From JAYRSJ01 sp041920215 (GTDB lineage: Bacteria > Pseudomonadota > Gammaproteobacteria > Burkholderiales > Burkholderiaceae_C): DNA of 64,000 nucleotides. Shown piece by piece: positions 33,909 through 42,687 of this stretch; positions within the stretch are counted from its first letter, which is position 1, and the number at the start of each line of letters is the position of its first letter. The DNA lies in NCBI GenBank assembly GCA_041920215.1, contig JAYRSJ010000015.1, forward strand, positions 41,853 to 105,852. Direction: 5' to 3'. Below the pieces are notes generated by a model. The model saw only the letters and a list, made by a program, of their open reading frames with translations. It was not told the DNA's origin and made no database searches. A program made the translations under genes and the position numbers.

Positions 33909-36287
33909 TCAGCCCGGCTGCCAGGCGTCGAGCAGGGCCATCAGGCGGGCCACATCGACCGGCTTGGCCAGTACCGCGTCGAAACCGGCCGAAAGCGGCG
34001 CACCCAGTGCCAGCACCGGGCAGCCCTGCAGGGGTGCGGCGGCGCGCAACTGCTGCAGCTGCGCCGCGCCATCGCTGGCCGGATGATCCAGATCGAGCAG
34101 CAGCACATCGGGCCGCTGCGCGGCCGCCAAGCGCAGGCCCTCGTCCAGGCCCAGCGCCGCCAGGCAGCGCAACTCGGGACGCAGCAGCATGATGTTCTGC
34201 AGCAGGCTCAGGCTGGCCGGCTGGTCGGCGATGCACAGCAGGGTCCAGGGCCGCGGCGCCGCGGCCCTCGCGGCCACAGGGGTCTGGTCGGGCGCCAGCG
34301 GCAGCTCGATCCAGAAGCTGCAGCCCGCCGCCGCCTGGCCGTCGACGCCGATGCGTCCGTCCATCAGCTCGATCAGGCGCTTGGCGATGGCCAGGCCTAT
34401 GCCCGAACCCTCGATCGCCGAGCGGTCGGCGTCGAGGCGCTCGAAGGGCACGAACAGGCGGGCGCACTGCTCGGCCGTGAGCCCCAGCCCCTGGTCGCTG
34501 ATGCTCAGGCGCAGCCGTCCCTCCTGCTGCTGCAGGTCCAGCCCCACCAGTCCGCCGCTGCGGTTGTACTTGACCGCGTTGGACAGCAGATTGAGCAAGA
34601 CCTGCTTGAGCCGCATCGCATCGGCCCAGAGCATCAGCTCCCCCTCCGGTGGTGCCGGCAGGCGCACGCCGCGCGCCTTGGCCTGCGGCCCCAGCAGGGT
34701 CAGGCAGCTGCGCAGCAGGGGCTGCAGCGCAACGCGCTGGCAGACCACCTGGAACTTGCCCGACTCGATGCGCGCCAGGTCCAGCACCTCGTTGATCAGG
34801 GCCAGCAGATGCTCGCCGGCCTTGATGATCTCGCCTGCATAGTCCTGCTCGCTGGCCGAGCGTGGCTGCAGGGCCAGCAGCTGGCCGAAGCCCAGAATGG
34901 CATTCAGCGGCGTGCGCAGCTCATGACTCATGCGTGAGAGGAACTCGCTCTTGGCGGCATTGGCCCGCTCCGCCTCCTGCTTGGCATGCAGCAGCTCGGC
35001 GGTGCGCTCGCGCACCCGCTGCTCCAGCTGCTCGTTGGCCTCGGCCAGCGCCTGCTGGGCACGCAGCCGCTCGCTGATATCGGTGATGCTGCCGCGCACC
35101 AGGCGCTGGCCCGGCGCCGGCAGCCGCGCCAGCCGCACCTCGCAGGCCAGCGCATGGCCATCGGCATGGCTGTGGGTCCAGTCGAACACCGGCCGTTCCC
35201 CGGCCAGTGCGCGCTCCAGCCAGTGGCGGGCCAGCTCGGCGCTGGGGCGGCCATCAGGCTGGCTGGCCGGGCTCATCTCCACCGGCCCCAGCGCCAGCAG
35301 CTGCTCGCGGCTGCGGCCGAACAGGCGGGCGGCGTTCTCGTTGACCTCGATATAGCGGCCGGCATCGAGGTCGAAGACGACGATGGCCTCCGGCGCCGCC
35401 TCGATCTGCATCCGAAAGCGCTGCTCGCTGGCGGCCAGGGCCAGCGCGGCGCGGCGCCGCTCGGTCACATCCAGCGTCGTGCCGTGCATGCGCAGCGGCT
35501 GACCCTCGGCATCACAGACGAGCCGGCCGACCTCCTCAAGTACCCGCTCGCCATCGGGCCGCATGACCCGGAACTCGGCGCGATAGGGTTCGCGCCCGCC
35601 ACTGGCGATTGCCTGCTGCAGGGCCTGCTGCACCTGCGGCCAATCCTGCGGATGGACCAGGGAGCGGAACAGCGCATCGCTGGGCTCGACCGAGCCGGGC
35701 GCAAAACCGAAGAGCCGGAACTCCTCGTCCGACCAGAGCGCCTGGCGGCTGCGCAGATCGAGGTTCCAGTGGCCCAGATGGGCCAGTGCCTGGGCTTCCG
35801 CCAGCAAGGCCTCGCTGCGGGCCAGCTCGGCGCGGGCGGCGCGGCGTTCGGTGACATCGCGCAGCACCGCCATATAGGCCGGCACCCCGCCAAGCACCAT
35901 GCGCGCCGGGCTGACATCGGCAAAGAAGATCGCGCCGTCGCTGCGCCTGAACACCAGCTCCTGCACCAGGCTGAAGTCGCCACGCTCGAATCGCTCAAAG
36001 GCCTTGAGCACCCGCGCATGGTGCTCGGGCGGATGCAGGTCCAGCGGGCGCATCGTCAGCAGAACCTCGAGCGTGTAACCCAGCATGCGGCAGGCCGCCG
36101 GATTGGCCGCCACCAGGCAGCCGCTCTCTACCTCAGCCACCAGGATGCCCTCCGGCACCTGGTCGTAGATGCTGCGCAGCATCGCTTCGCTCTCGACCAG
36201 CCGGCGCTCCAGCTCGCGCAGCCTGCCGGGTTCGTTCGAGGCAGGCTCGTCGCTGGCCGGGGCTGGGGAGACGGGCGGGAGGGACAT
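33909..36287 (-). CDS. PAS-rich hybrid sensor histidine kinase
   Basis: Cytosolic sensor of 792 aa. Three PAS modules lie at ~25-150, ~155-285 and ~290-420, the first two each ending in DVTERR and the third in DISERL. A coiled coil leads to HisKA with His455 (MSHELRTPLNAILGF), then HATPase (NLLSNAVKYN, DQGLGL, GSGIGLAIAK). The C-terminal receiver has Asp732 (LLLDLDHP) and Lys in LAKP, but its upstream acidic pair is reduced to a single Asp (CIADQ), so phosphorylation may be impaired. No membrane helix. It is close to the DTW gene. Confidence 0.9.
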   Translation of the reverse strand: MSLPPVSPAPASDEPASNEPGRLRELERRLVESEAMLRSIYDQVPEGILVAEVESGCLVAANPAACRMLGYTLEVLLTMRPLDLHPPEHHARVLKAFERFERGDFSLVQELVFRRSDGAIFFADVSPARMVLGGVPAYMAVLRDVTERRAARAELARSEALLAEAQALAHLGHWNLDLRSRQALWSDEEFRLFGFAPGSVEPSDALFRSLVHPQDWPQVQQALQQAIASGGREPYRAEFRVMRPDGERVLEEVGRLVCDAEGQPLRMHGTTLDVTERRRAALALAASEQRFRMQIEAAPEAIVVFDLDAGRYIEVNENAARLFGRSREQLLALGPVEMSPASQPDGRPSAELARHWLERALAGERPVFDWTHSHADGHALACEVRLARLPAPGQRLVRGSITDISERLRAQQALAEANEQLEQRVRERTAELLHAKQEAERANAAKSEFLSRMSHELRTPLNAILGFGQLLALQPRSASEQDYAGEIIKAGEHLLALINEVLDLARIESGKFQVVCQRVALQPLLRSCLTLLGPQAKARGVRLPAPPEGELMLWADAMRLKQVLLNLLSNAVKYNRSGGLVGLDLQQQEGRLRLSISDQGLGLTAEQCARLFVPFERLDADRSAIEGSGIGLAIAKRLIELMDGRIGVDGQAAAGCSFWIELPLAPDQTPVAARAAAPRPWTLLCIADQPASLSLLQNIMLLRPELRCLAALGLDEGLRLAAAQRPDVLLLDLDHPASDGAAQLQQLRAAAPLQGCPVLALGAPLSAGFDAVLAKPVDVARLMALLDAWQPG

Positions 36288-36343
36288 GGTGGCGGGCGTG
36301 GCTGTCGCGGCGAGTATCAGCGAGGCACTGCTGACCCGGCAAG

Positions 36344-37606
36344 TCAGCGCCGCAGCAGCGGGCTGCGGTCCAGCCTGTCCTCGATCAAGGCCATCATCTC
36401 GCGGTAGGCCGGCGCCTCGATGCTGCCGAAGCGCTGGGCAAACTCGCGCCGGCTCAGGAACTGCGGCAGATCGGCCACATCGGGCAGCAGGTCGGCCTCG
36501 CTCAAGGGTTGGCTCAGGCGTGGCTGCAGCGCGTCGGGACGCTGCACCGCCAGCAGGCCGAAGCGGGTGCCGGCCCGGTCGGCCGCAATATCGTTGAAGC
36601 TGAAGCCGCTGCCATGCTGGGCATCGGCCTGCTCCTTGTAGACCCCGATTGCGTCGGCCAGCGGCCCGCCCCCCGCAGCCGCCAGTGCGGCCGAGACCAG
36701 GAAATGCTGGGCAAAGTCATCGCGCCCCTGCAGGGTCACCCGCAGCCGGCGGGGCTGCGGCCAGTCCTTCGCATCGGGCAGCACATCGGCCACCCGGCGG
36801 CCCAGCACATAGAAGGCCAGGTTCAGCGTCGCGGCCTGGCGCTCATCGGCCAGGCTGCCACCGGCGGCCGCCCGCTTGTGCGCCAGCTGCAAGGCCTCGG
36901 ACAGCAGCTCGGCCAGCGAGGCCGATGCGGCCCGGTTCGGCTGCTGGCTCCAGTGCGCCAGCCAATCGCTCTGCGCCCGCAGCGCCTGCTGCAGCGCTGC
37001 CGGCACCAGCGTGCTGAGCACACGACGGTAGCTGTCGGCCTGCCATTGGTAGATCAGCAAGACATAGCCGGGCTGGACGCTGACATGCCGCACCAGCTCG
37101 CGGGCCAGGCGCACCTCCTCGCGTCCGCCCAGCTGCCGCAGCAGCAGCTCCCGGCCCAGCCCGGCCAGCCAGGCCGGTACCGGCAGGCGGCCTAGGCGCA
37201 GGCGCTCGACCGTCGGCAGGCCACCGGCGGCCAGCAGCTCGGCCTGCACATTGAGCCAGAACGGGCCGCCGAGGGCCAGCGAGCCGTTCAGCTGCGCCTG
37301 GCCATTGCTCAGCAGCAGGCGCACCGCCGCCGGCCGGCCCGGCGCCTGCCAGGCCAGCAGCTGGTTCAGCAGCAGCTCGATTTCGCTGGCATCGATGCGC
37401 AGCGTGCGCAGGCTGCCCGAGGGAAAGCGGCGCGGGTCGTTGATGCGCAGAAAGCGCTTGACCCGCGCCACATCGGCCGGGGCGATGCCGGCCGCCTGCG
37501 GCGCCAGCAGTGGCTGGGTCTGCACAGCCAGGCCCAGCGCCATCACCAGGCCGGCCAGCAGGGCGGCCGCCAGCAGCACCAGCCATCGAGTCTTCGTCCA
37601 TCTCAT
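36344..37606 (-). CDS. Hypothetical membrane-anchored protein
   Basis: A 420-aa protein with an N-terminal anchor (WLVLLAAALLAGLVMALGLAV, ~7-28) and a long periplasmic part. Recognisable segments are DASEIELLLNQLL, LNGSLALGGPFWLNVQAEL, VSVQPGYVLLIYQW, RRLRVTLQGRDDFAQHFLVSAALAA and GSGFSFNDIAADRAG. I recall similar conserved proteins in Burkholderiales and Xanthomonadales but no function. The ATG at 37606 (MRWTKTRW) is the start. It is divergent from the SNF2 helicase, with 52 bases between starts. Confidence 0.7.
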   Translation of the reverse strand: MRWTKTRWLVLLAAALLAGLVMALGLAVQTQPLLAPQAAGIAPADVARVKRFLRINDPRRFPSGSLRTLRIDASEIELLLNQLLAWQAPGRPAAVRLLLSNGQAQLNGSLALGGPFWLNVQAELLAAGGLPTVERLRLGRLPVPAWLAGLGRELLLRQLGGREEVRLARELVRHVSVQPGYVLLIYQWQADSYRRVLSTLVPAALQQALRAQSDWLAHWSQQPNRAASASLAELLSEALQLAHKRAAAGGSLADERQAATLNLAFYVLGRRVADVLPDAKDWPQPRRLRVTLQGRDDFAQHFLVSAALAAAGGGPLADAIGVYKEQADAQHGSGFSFNDIAADRAGTRFGLLAVQRPDALQPRLSQPLSEADLLPDVADLPQFLSRREFAQRFGSIEAPAYREMMALIEDRLDRSPLLRR

Positions 37607-37658
37607 GCGGCCGCAGTCTGCCAGCTTTGCGCCGGCGGGTCGGCACGACAATCACCCC

Positions 37659-40553
37659 ATGCCCTCCCGTGCCCCCGACAGCGACCTGCCCTGGCCGCCG
37701 GATACCGCCACCCTGCGCCGTCTGTTCAGCGCCGAACGTCTGCTGGGCGGCCGCAGCCTGCTGGCCGTCGCGGCGGTGCAACTGCACCCGCAGGACCGTG
37801 CCGCCAGTGCCCGTGTGACGCTGGCGGACGGCGCGGTGCACGAGCTGCAGCTGCAGCTGCAGAGCCTGCCCGGTGGCACCGGCCGCGGGCGCTACAGCGC
37901 GCTGTGCAGCTGCGTCCAGGCCCGCTTCTGCGAGCATGCGGCGGCCGTCTTTCTGCGCCTGCAGGACGAGGCCGCCGAGCGCCAGCGCGAGCAGCATCTG
38001 CAGGACTGGACCCGCGCGCTGCGCCGTCGCGCCAGCCGCCAGGAGTTGCGCGCCCTGCCCGCGCTGGCCGAGCGCGATGCAGCCCGCCTGCTCGATGCCC
38101 TGCTGCAGGACGAGGCGCCGGACCTGCCGCCACCGACGTCCCCCGCCGCGTCTGACACCGGCACCGCCGGCCCCGTCGGCGAGCCCGCCCGCTTCCAGCC
38201 CCGGCTGCGCCTGCGCAGCTGGGGCCGCGGCGAGGGCCTGCTGGGCCTGGCGCCCACGGGCCGGATCGGCCCGCGCGGCGGCGTGGTGACGCTGGCCGAG
38301 GTGGACTGGCTGTATCAGACGGACAGCGGACTGCAGTGGCAGACCGCGGCCCCGCAGTCGCTGCTGAACAGCCGGCCGCCGGCGCTGCAGGCGGTAGACG
38401 GGCGTTGGCTGGCGCGCGATCGAGCGGCCGAGGCCGAGGCCTGCGAGCAGCTCTGGGCCAGCGGCCTGCTGCCGCTGCCCGCGGCCGCGCTGCAATGGCG
38501 CGACACCTCGGTGCAGCCGGCGGCCAGCGGGCCTGGCTGGACCCTGATCCAGGAAGAGCAGTTCGGCGCCTTCTGGCTGGAGCAGGTGCCCGCCTTGCAG
38601 GCCCAGGGCTGGCTGGTCGAGGCCCTGCCGGGTTTCGCCCATTGGCCGGTCGAGCTTGAGCAGGTGCAGCTCAGGATTGCGCCGCTGGCGCTGCCGCAGC
38701 GGCGCGGCGAGTGGCTGCTGAGTCTGGGCGTCGAGATCGAGGGCGAGTCGGTGGACCTCGCCCCGCTGCTGGCCGATCTGCTGCGGCGCGACCGGCGCTG
38801 GCTGCGGGCCGAGACGCTGGCCGCGATCGACGATGCCAGCCTGATCGTGCTGCATGCGCCGGGCGGGCGCCGTTTCCGGGCGCCGGCGCAGACGCTCAAG
38901 CCCATCGTCGCGGCCCTGATCGATCTGCTGGACGACGATGCGCGCGCGACCGCCGGCCCGCTGCCGCTCAGCGACTGGGATGCCGGCCGCCTGGAGCGGC
39001 TGGCCGATACACCCGGCCTGCAATGCTCTGGCGACGCCCCGCTGCGCCAGCTGGGCGAGCGCCTGCGGGCGCTGGCGCAGGCGCCGCAGGTCCAGGCGCC
39101 CGCCGGCCTGGGCCTGCAGCTACGCCCCTACCAGCTGCAGGGCCTCAGCTGGCTGCAGCAGCTGCGCGCCGCCGGTCTGGCCGGCATCCTGGCCGACGAT
39201 ATGGGCCTGGGCAAGACCGCCCAGGCCCTGGCCCATTTGCTGCTGGAGAAGCAGCAGGGCCGGCTGGACCGGCCGGCCCTGGTGGTGATGCCCAGCTCCC
39301 TGCTGTTCAACTGGCAGGCCGAGGCAGCCCGCATCGCGCCGGGACTGCGCCTGCTGGTCCTGCAGGGGCCGCAGCGCCAGCAGCATTTCGGCCGGCTGGG
39401 CCACTACGACCTGGTGCTGAGCAGCTATCCGCTGGCCTGGCGTGACATCGCTGCGCTGGCTTCGCAGCCCTGGCATCTGCTGATCCTCGACGAGGCCCAG
39501 GCGGTCAAGAACGCCGCCAGCCGCGCCGCCAAGGCTCTGCGCCGGCTCGACGCCCGCCACCGCCTTGCCCTGACCGGCACGCCGCTGGAGAACCATCTGG
39601 GCGAGCTGTGGGCGCATTTCGATTTCCTGATGCCGGGCTTTCTGGGTGATGCGCGCAGCTTCCAGCGCCTGTGGCGCAAGCCCATCGAGCAGGGCGGCGA
39701 GAGCCTGCGGGCCGAGGCGCTGGCGCGCCGGGTGCGACCCTTCATCCTGCGCCGGCGCAAGGCCGAGGTGGCCAGCGAGCTGCCGCCGCTGAGCGAGCTG
39801 CTGCAGCGCATCGAGCTGCAGGGCGCCCAGCGCGATCTGTACGAGAGCGTGCGGGTGGCGGCCGACAAGCAGGTGCGCAAGGTGCTGGCCGCCCAGGGCC
39901 TGGGCGCCAGCCGCATCACCGTGCTGGACGCCTTGCTGAAGCTGCGCCAGGTCTGCTGCGATCCGCGCCTGCTGGCGCGTGCGGGTCCGCCGGTGGCCAG
40001 CGCCAAGCTGGACCTGCTGATGGAGATGCTGCCGGCGCTGCGGGCCGAGGGGCGGCGGGTGCTGGTGTTCTCGCAGTTCAGCCGGCTGCTGGATCTGGTG
40101 GGTGAGGCGCTGGCTGTGGCCGGCCTGGCCTATTCATGCCTGAGCGGCGCGATCCCGGTGGCGCAGCGCGGCGCAATCGTGCGCAGCTTCCAGGCCGAAA
40201 ACGGGCCGGGCCTGATGCTGGTCAGCCTGAAAGCCGGCGGGGTGGGACTGAACCTGACGGCGGCCGACACCGTCATCCATCTAGACCCCTGGTGGAATCC
40301 GGCGGTGATGGCCCAGGCCACGGCGCGGGCGCACCGCATCGGCCAAACGCGGCCGGTGACGGTCTATCAGCTGGTGGTGGCCGGCAGCATCGAGGAGCGG
40401 CTGCTGGTGCTGCAGCAGCGCAAATCGGCGCTGGCGGCAGCCATCGTGGGCAGTGACTCCGGCGATGAAGGCGCTGCGGCCCTCAAGTTCAGCGCCGCCG
40501 AACTGGACGCCCTGCTGGCGCCGCTGGGCCCGGCAGCCGGGGTGGCTGCCTGA
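37659..40553 (+). CDS. SWIM zinc-finger SNF2 family DEAD/DEAH helicase
   Basis: SWI2/SNF2 ATPase of 964 aa, a DNA translocase probably acting in repair or transcription recycling. An N-terminal SWIM finger is at 83-93 (CSC...CEH). The SNF2 core runs from ~480 to ~940: Walker A DDMGLGKT (513-520), DEAQ (611-614), ALTGTPLENHLGELW, and helicase C-terminal motifs including LVSLKAGGVGLNLT and QATARAHRIGQ. Frame-open upstream codons to 37251 overlap the divergent gene and are not used; ATG 37659 (MPSRAPD) fits. Confidence 0.93.
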   Translation: MPSRAPDSDLPWPPDTATLRRLFSAERLLGGRSLLAVAAVQLHPQDRAASARVTLADGAVHELQLQLQSLPGGTGRGRYSALCSCVQARFCEHAAAVFLRLQDEAAERQREQHLQDWTRALRRRASRQELRALPALAERDAARLLDALLQDEAPDLPPPTSPAASDTGTAGPVGEPARFQPRLRLRSWGRGEGLLGLAPTGRIGPRGGVVTLAEVDWLYQTDSGLQWQTAAPQSLLNSRPPALQAVDGRWLARDRAAEAEACEQLWASGLLPLPAAALQWRDTSVQPAASGPGWTLIQEEQFGAFWLEQVPALQAQGWLVEALPGFAHWPVELEQVQLRIAPLALPQRRGEWLLSLGVEIEGESVDLAPLLADLLRRDRRWLRAETLAAIDDASLIVLHAPGGRRFRAPAQTLKPIVAALIDLLDDDARATAGPLPLSDWDAGRLERLADTPGLQCSGDAPLRQLGERLRALAQAPQVQAPAGLGLQLRPYQLQGLSWLQQLRAAGLAGILADDMGLGKTAQALAHLLLEKQQGRLDRPALVVMPSSLLFNWQAEAARIAPGLRLLVLQGPQRQQHFGRLGHYDLVLSSYPLAWRDIAALASQPWHLLILDEAQAVKNAASRAAKALRRLDARHRLALTGTPLENHLGELWAHFDFLMPGFLGDARSFQRLWRKPIEQGGESLRAEALARRVRPFILRRRKAEVASELPPLSELLQRIELQGAQRDLYESVRVAADKQVRKVLAAQGLGASRITVLDALLKLRQVCCDPRLLARAGPPVASAKLDLLMEMLPALRAEGRRVLVFSQFSRLLDLVGEALAVAGLAYSCLSGAIPVAQRGAIVRSFQAENGPGLMLVSLKAGGVGLNLTAADTVIHLDPWWNPAVMAQATARAHRIGQTRPVTVYQLVVAGSIEERLLVLQQRKSALAAAIVGSDSGDEGAAALKFSAAELDALLAPLGPAAGVAA

Positions 40554-40560
40554 CGATCAA

Positions 40561-40719
40561 TCAGCGCTTGCGGTCGAAGCGCAGGGCGCGGGCCAGGCTG
40601 CGGCGGTCACCGCCCAGGCTGTGGGCCTCGAAAGCCTCGTGCTTGCGGCCCTTGTCGGTATGAAGCTCCGGCACCGGCATGCGGGGTGCCTGGGATTCGC
40701 TACGGGGCTGGGATTTCAT
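40561..40719 (-). CDS. Small conserved-looking basic protein, 52 aa
   Basis: The minus strand reads MKSQPRSESQAPRMPVPELH and ends in RSLARALRFDRKR. It is rich in Arg, Lys and Glu and has no membrane helix or signal. AAAGG lies about 12 bases before the ATG at 40719. It lies 7 bases from the convergent helicase stop. Probably a real small gene, but no function can be assigned. Confidence 0.5.
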   Translation of the reverse strand: MKSQPRSESQAPRMPVPELHTDKGRKHEAFEAHSLGGDRRSLARALRFDRKR

Positions 40720-40871
40720 GGCTGGCGACCTTTCGCTGTCTGGCCTGTTACTGCTCAAAGCACCGCCTGAAGGCGGCGCGATGGGCAGACAACGCCAGGC
40801 CGGCCGCGCCGGTTGACTCGATCGCGCAACAAAATGCGACGGTAGGCTAAGCTGCGCCCGACGCTCAGACC

Positions 40872-41225
40872 ATGGACCCCTCCACCCCCCCTTCTGCCGA
40901 TGCCCTTCTGGTCGCCTGCCTGTGTGCGGCCTGGTGCCGGGTTTGCGACGACTATCACGAGGTGTTCGCCAGCCTGCGCCTGCGCCATCCGGCGCTGCGC
41001 TTCGTCTGGGTGGACATCGAGGATGACGCCGAGCTGGTGGACGAGCTGGAGGTCGAGACCTTCCCGACCCTGCTGATCGGTCGCGGCAGCGAGCTGCTGT
41101 TCCTGGGCCCGGTGCCGCCCCAGCTGGAGAGCGCCGAGCGCCTGCTGGCCGGCGCCGCCGGCCTGGCCGCACCCAGTAGTGCCGCCGGCCTGGCCCTCCT
41201 GCACCGCCTGCAGAACAGCTGCTGA
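40872..41225 (+). CDS. Thioredoxin-like protein
   Basis: A 117-aa thioredoxin-fold protein. Active-site CxxC is WCRVCDDY near residue 20, with the cis-proline in VETFPTLLIG and VDIEDDAELVDELEVE in between. It is cytosolic, with a short Pro/Ser N-terminus. The CRVC pair differs from CGPC of classic thioredoxin, so the redox role may be specialised. It sits between the SNF2 helicase and the M17 aminopeptidase. Confidence 0.82.
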   Translation: MDPSTPPSADALLVACLCAAWCRVCDDYHEVFASLRLRHPALRFVWVDIEDDAELVDELEVETFPTLLIGRGSELLFLGPVPPQLESAERLLAGAAGLAAPSSAAGLALLHRLQNSC

Positions 41226-41285
41226 ACCGGCCCAGGCCGGCATTGGCGACAATCGCCAGCTTCCCAGCCCATCAAGCCTCCTGTC

Positions 41286-42665
41286 ATGACGGTTCATCTG
41301 AAGAAATCCGCGCCCGCCGGCAGCGTCGCCATCACCGTGGTCGATCGCGCCGCCTTCCAGGCCCTGGCCCCCAAGCTGCCGGCCGCCACCCGCCACTGGC
41401 TGGCGACGCTGGGCTTTGTCGGCGCCGCCGACAGCCATGCCCTGGTTCCCGGTCCGGATGGCAAGCTGGGCCAGGTCTTCGCGGGCGTTGCCCACGCGAG
41501 CCACCCCTATGCACTGTCCGCACTGCCCAACGCATTGCCCGAAGGTGAGTACACGCTGACCGATAAAGGCCTGCGCCTGGGCGACGAGGCCGCGGCCCTG
41601 TCCTGGGAGCTGGGCAGCTACCAGTTCGACCTCTACAAGCCGCGCAGCCGCCAGCCGGCGCGCCTGCTGCTGGCCCCCACGCCCGAGGCCCAGCGCGGCC
41701 TGGCCCAGGCCACCGCGATGGCCGCCACCCGCGATCTGGTCAACACCCCGGCCGAGCATATGGGCCCCGAGGAGCTGGCCCGTGCCGCCCAGATGCTGGC
41801 CAAGCAGCATGGTGCCAAGTTCAGCCAGATCAGCGGCGAGGCGCTGCTGAAGAAGGGGTTCCCGGCCATCCATGCGGTCGGCCGCGCCTCCACCCGCGCG
41901 CCGCGCCTGATCGAGCTGAACTGGGGTTCGCCCAAGGCGCCGCTGCTCAGCATCGTTGGCAAGGGCGTCTGCTTCGACACCGGCGGCCTGGACATCAAGC
42001 CGGCCGACGGCATGCGCCAGATGAAGAAGGATATGGGCGGCGCCGCCAATGCCCTGGGCCTGGCCGGCCTGATCATGGCCTGCCAGCTGCCGGTGCGCCT
42101 GCAGGTGCTGATCCCGGCGGTGGAGAACTCCATCGCCGGCAATGCCTACCGCCCTGGCGATGTGATCAAGACCCGCAAGGGCCTGCATATCGAGATCGGC
42201 AACACCGATGCCGAAGGCCGAGTGGTGCTCAGCGATGCGCTGACCTATGCCAGCGAGGGCAAGCCCGAGCTGATCATCGATCTGGCGACGCTGACCGGCG
42301 CCGCCCGCGTGGCCCTGGGCGCCCAGCTGCCGGCCCTGTTCAGCAAGCACCACGATACCGCCCGCGACTTGGTCGACCTGGGCCTGAAGCTGGATGACCC
42401 GTTGTGGCATATGCCGCTGTGGGCGCCCTACAAGGCCGGCATCGAGAGCACGATCGGCGACATCGTCAACACCGGGAAAAGCGCGCTGGCCGGCGCGATC
42501 AACGCGGCCCTGTTCCTCGAGTACTTCGTGCCCGAGAACCAGGACTGGCTGCATATCGACCTGTTCGCCTGGAACGACACGGCCCGCCCGGGCCGCCCGA
42601 TCGGCGGCGAGGCGCAGACGATTCGCACGCTCCTGGCCTATCTGGAGCAGCGCTTCAGCGGCTGA
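41286..42665 (+). CDS. M17 leucyl aminopeptidase family protein
   Basis: Zinc/manganese-dependent cytosolic exopeptidase of 459 aa. The metal and catalytic site is visible in GKGVCFDTGGLDIKP and QMKKDMGGAA, and the M17 signature NTDAEGRVVLSDAL spans 306-319. The N-terminal ~130 residues differ from PepA, as in the shorter PepB-like or leucyl-aminopeptidase-like subgroup. Start ATG 41286 (MTVHLKKSAP). Downstream gene is convergent (GMC oxidoreductase), with 22 bases between stops. Confidence 0.93.
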   Translation: MTVHLKKSAPAGSVAITVVDRAAFQALAPKLPAATRHWLATLGFVGAADSHALVPGPDGKLGQVFAGVAHASHPYALSALPNALPEGEYTLTDKGLRLGDEAAALSWELGSYQFDLYKPRSRQPARLLLAPTPEAQRGLAQATAMAATRDLVNTPAEHMGPEELARAAQMLAKQHGAKFSQISGEALLKKGFPAIHAVGRASTRAPRLIELNWGSPKAPLLSIVGKGVCFDTGGLDIKPADGMRQMKKDMGGAANALGLAGLIMACQLPVRLQVLIPAVENSIAGNAYRPGDVIKTRKGLHIEIGNTDAEGRVVLSDALTYASEGKPELIIDLATLTGAARVALGAQLPALFSKHHDTARDLVDLGLKLDDPLWHMPLWAPYKAGIESTIGDIVNTGKSALAGAINAALFLEYFVPENQDWLHIDLFAWNDTARPGRPIGGEAQTIRTLLAYLEQRFSG

Positions 42666-42687
42666 ACGGCGCGCACGGCCGGCCGGC

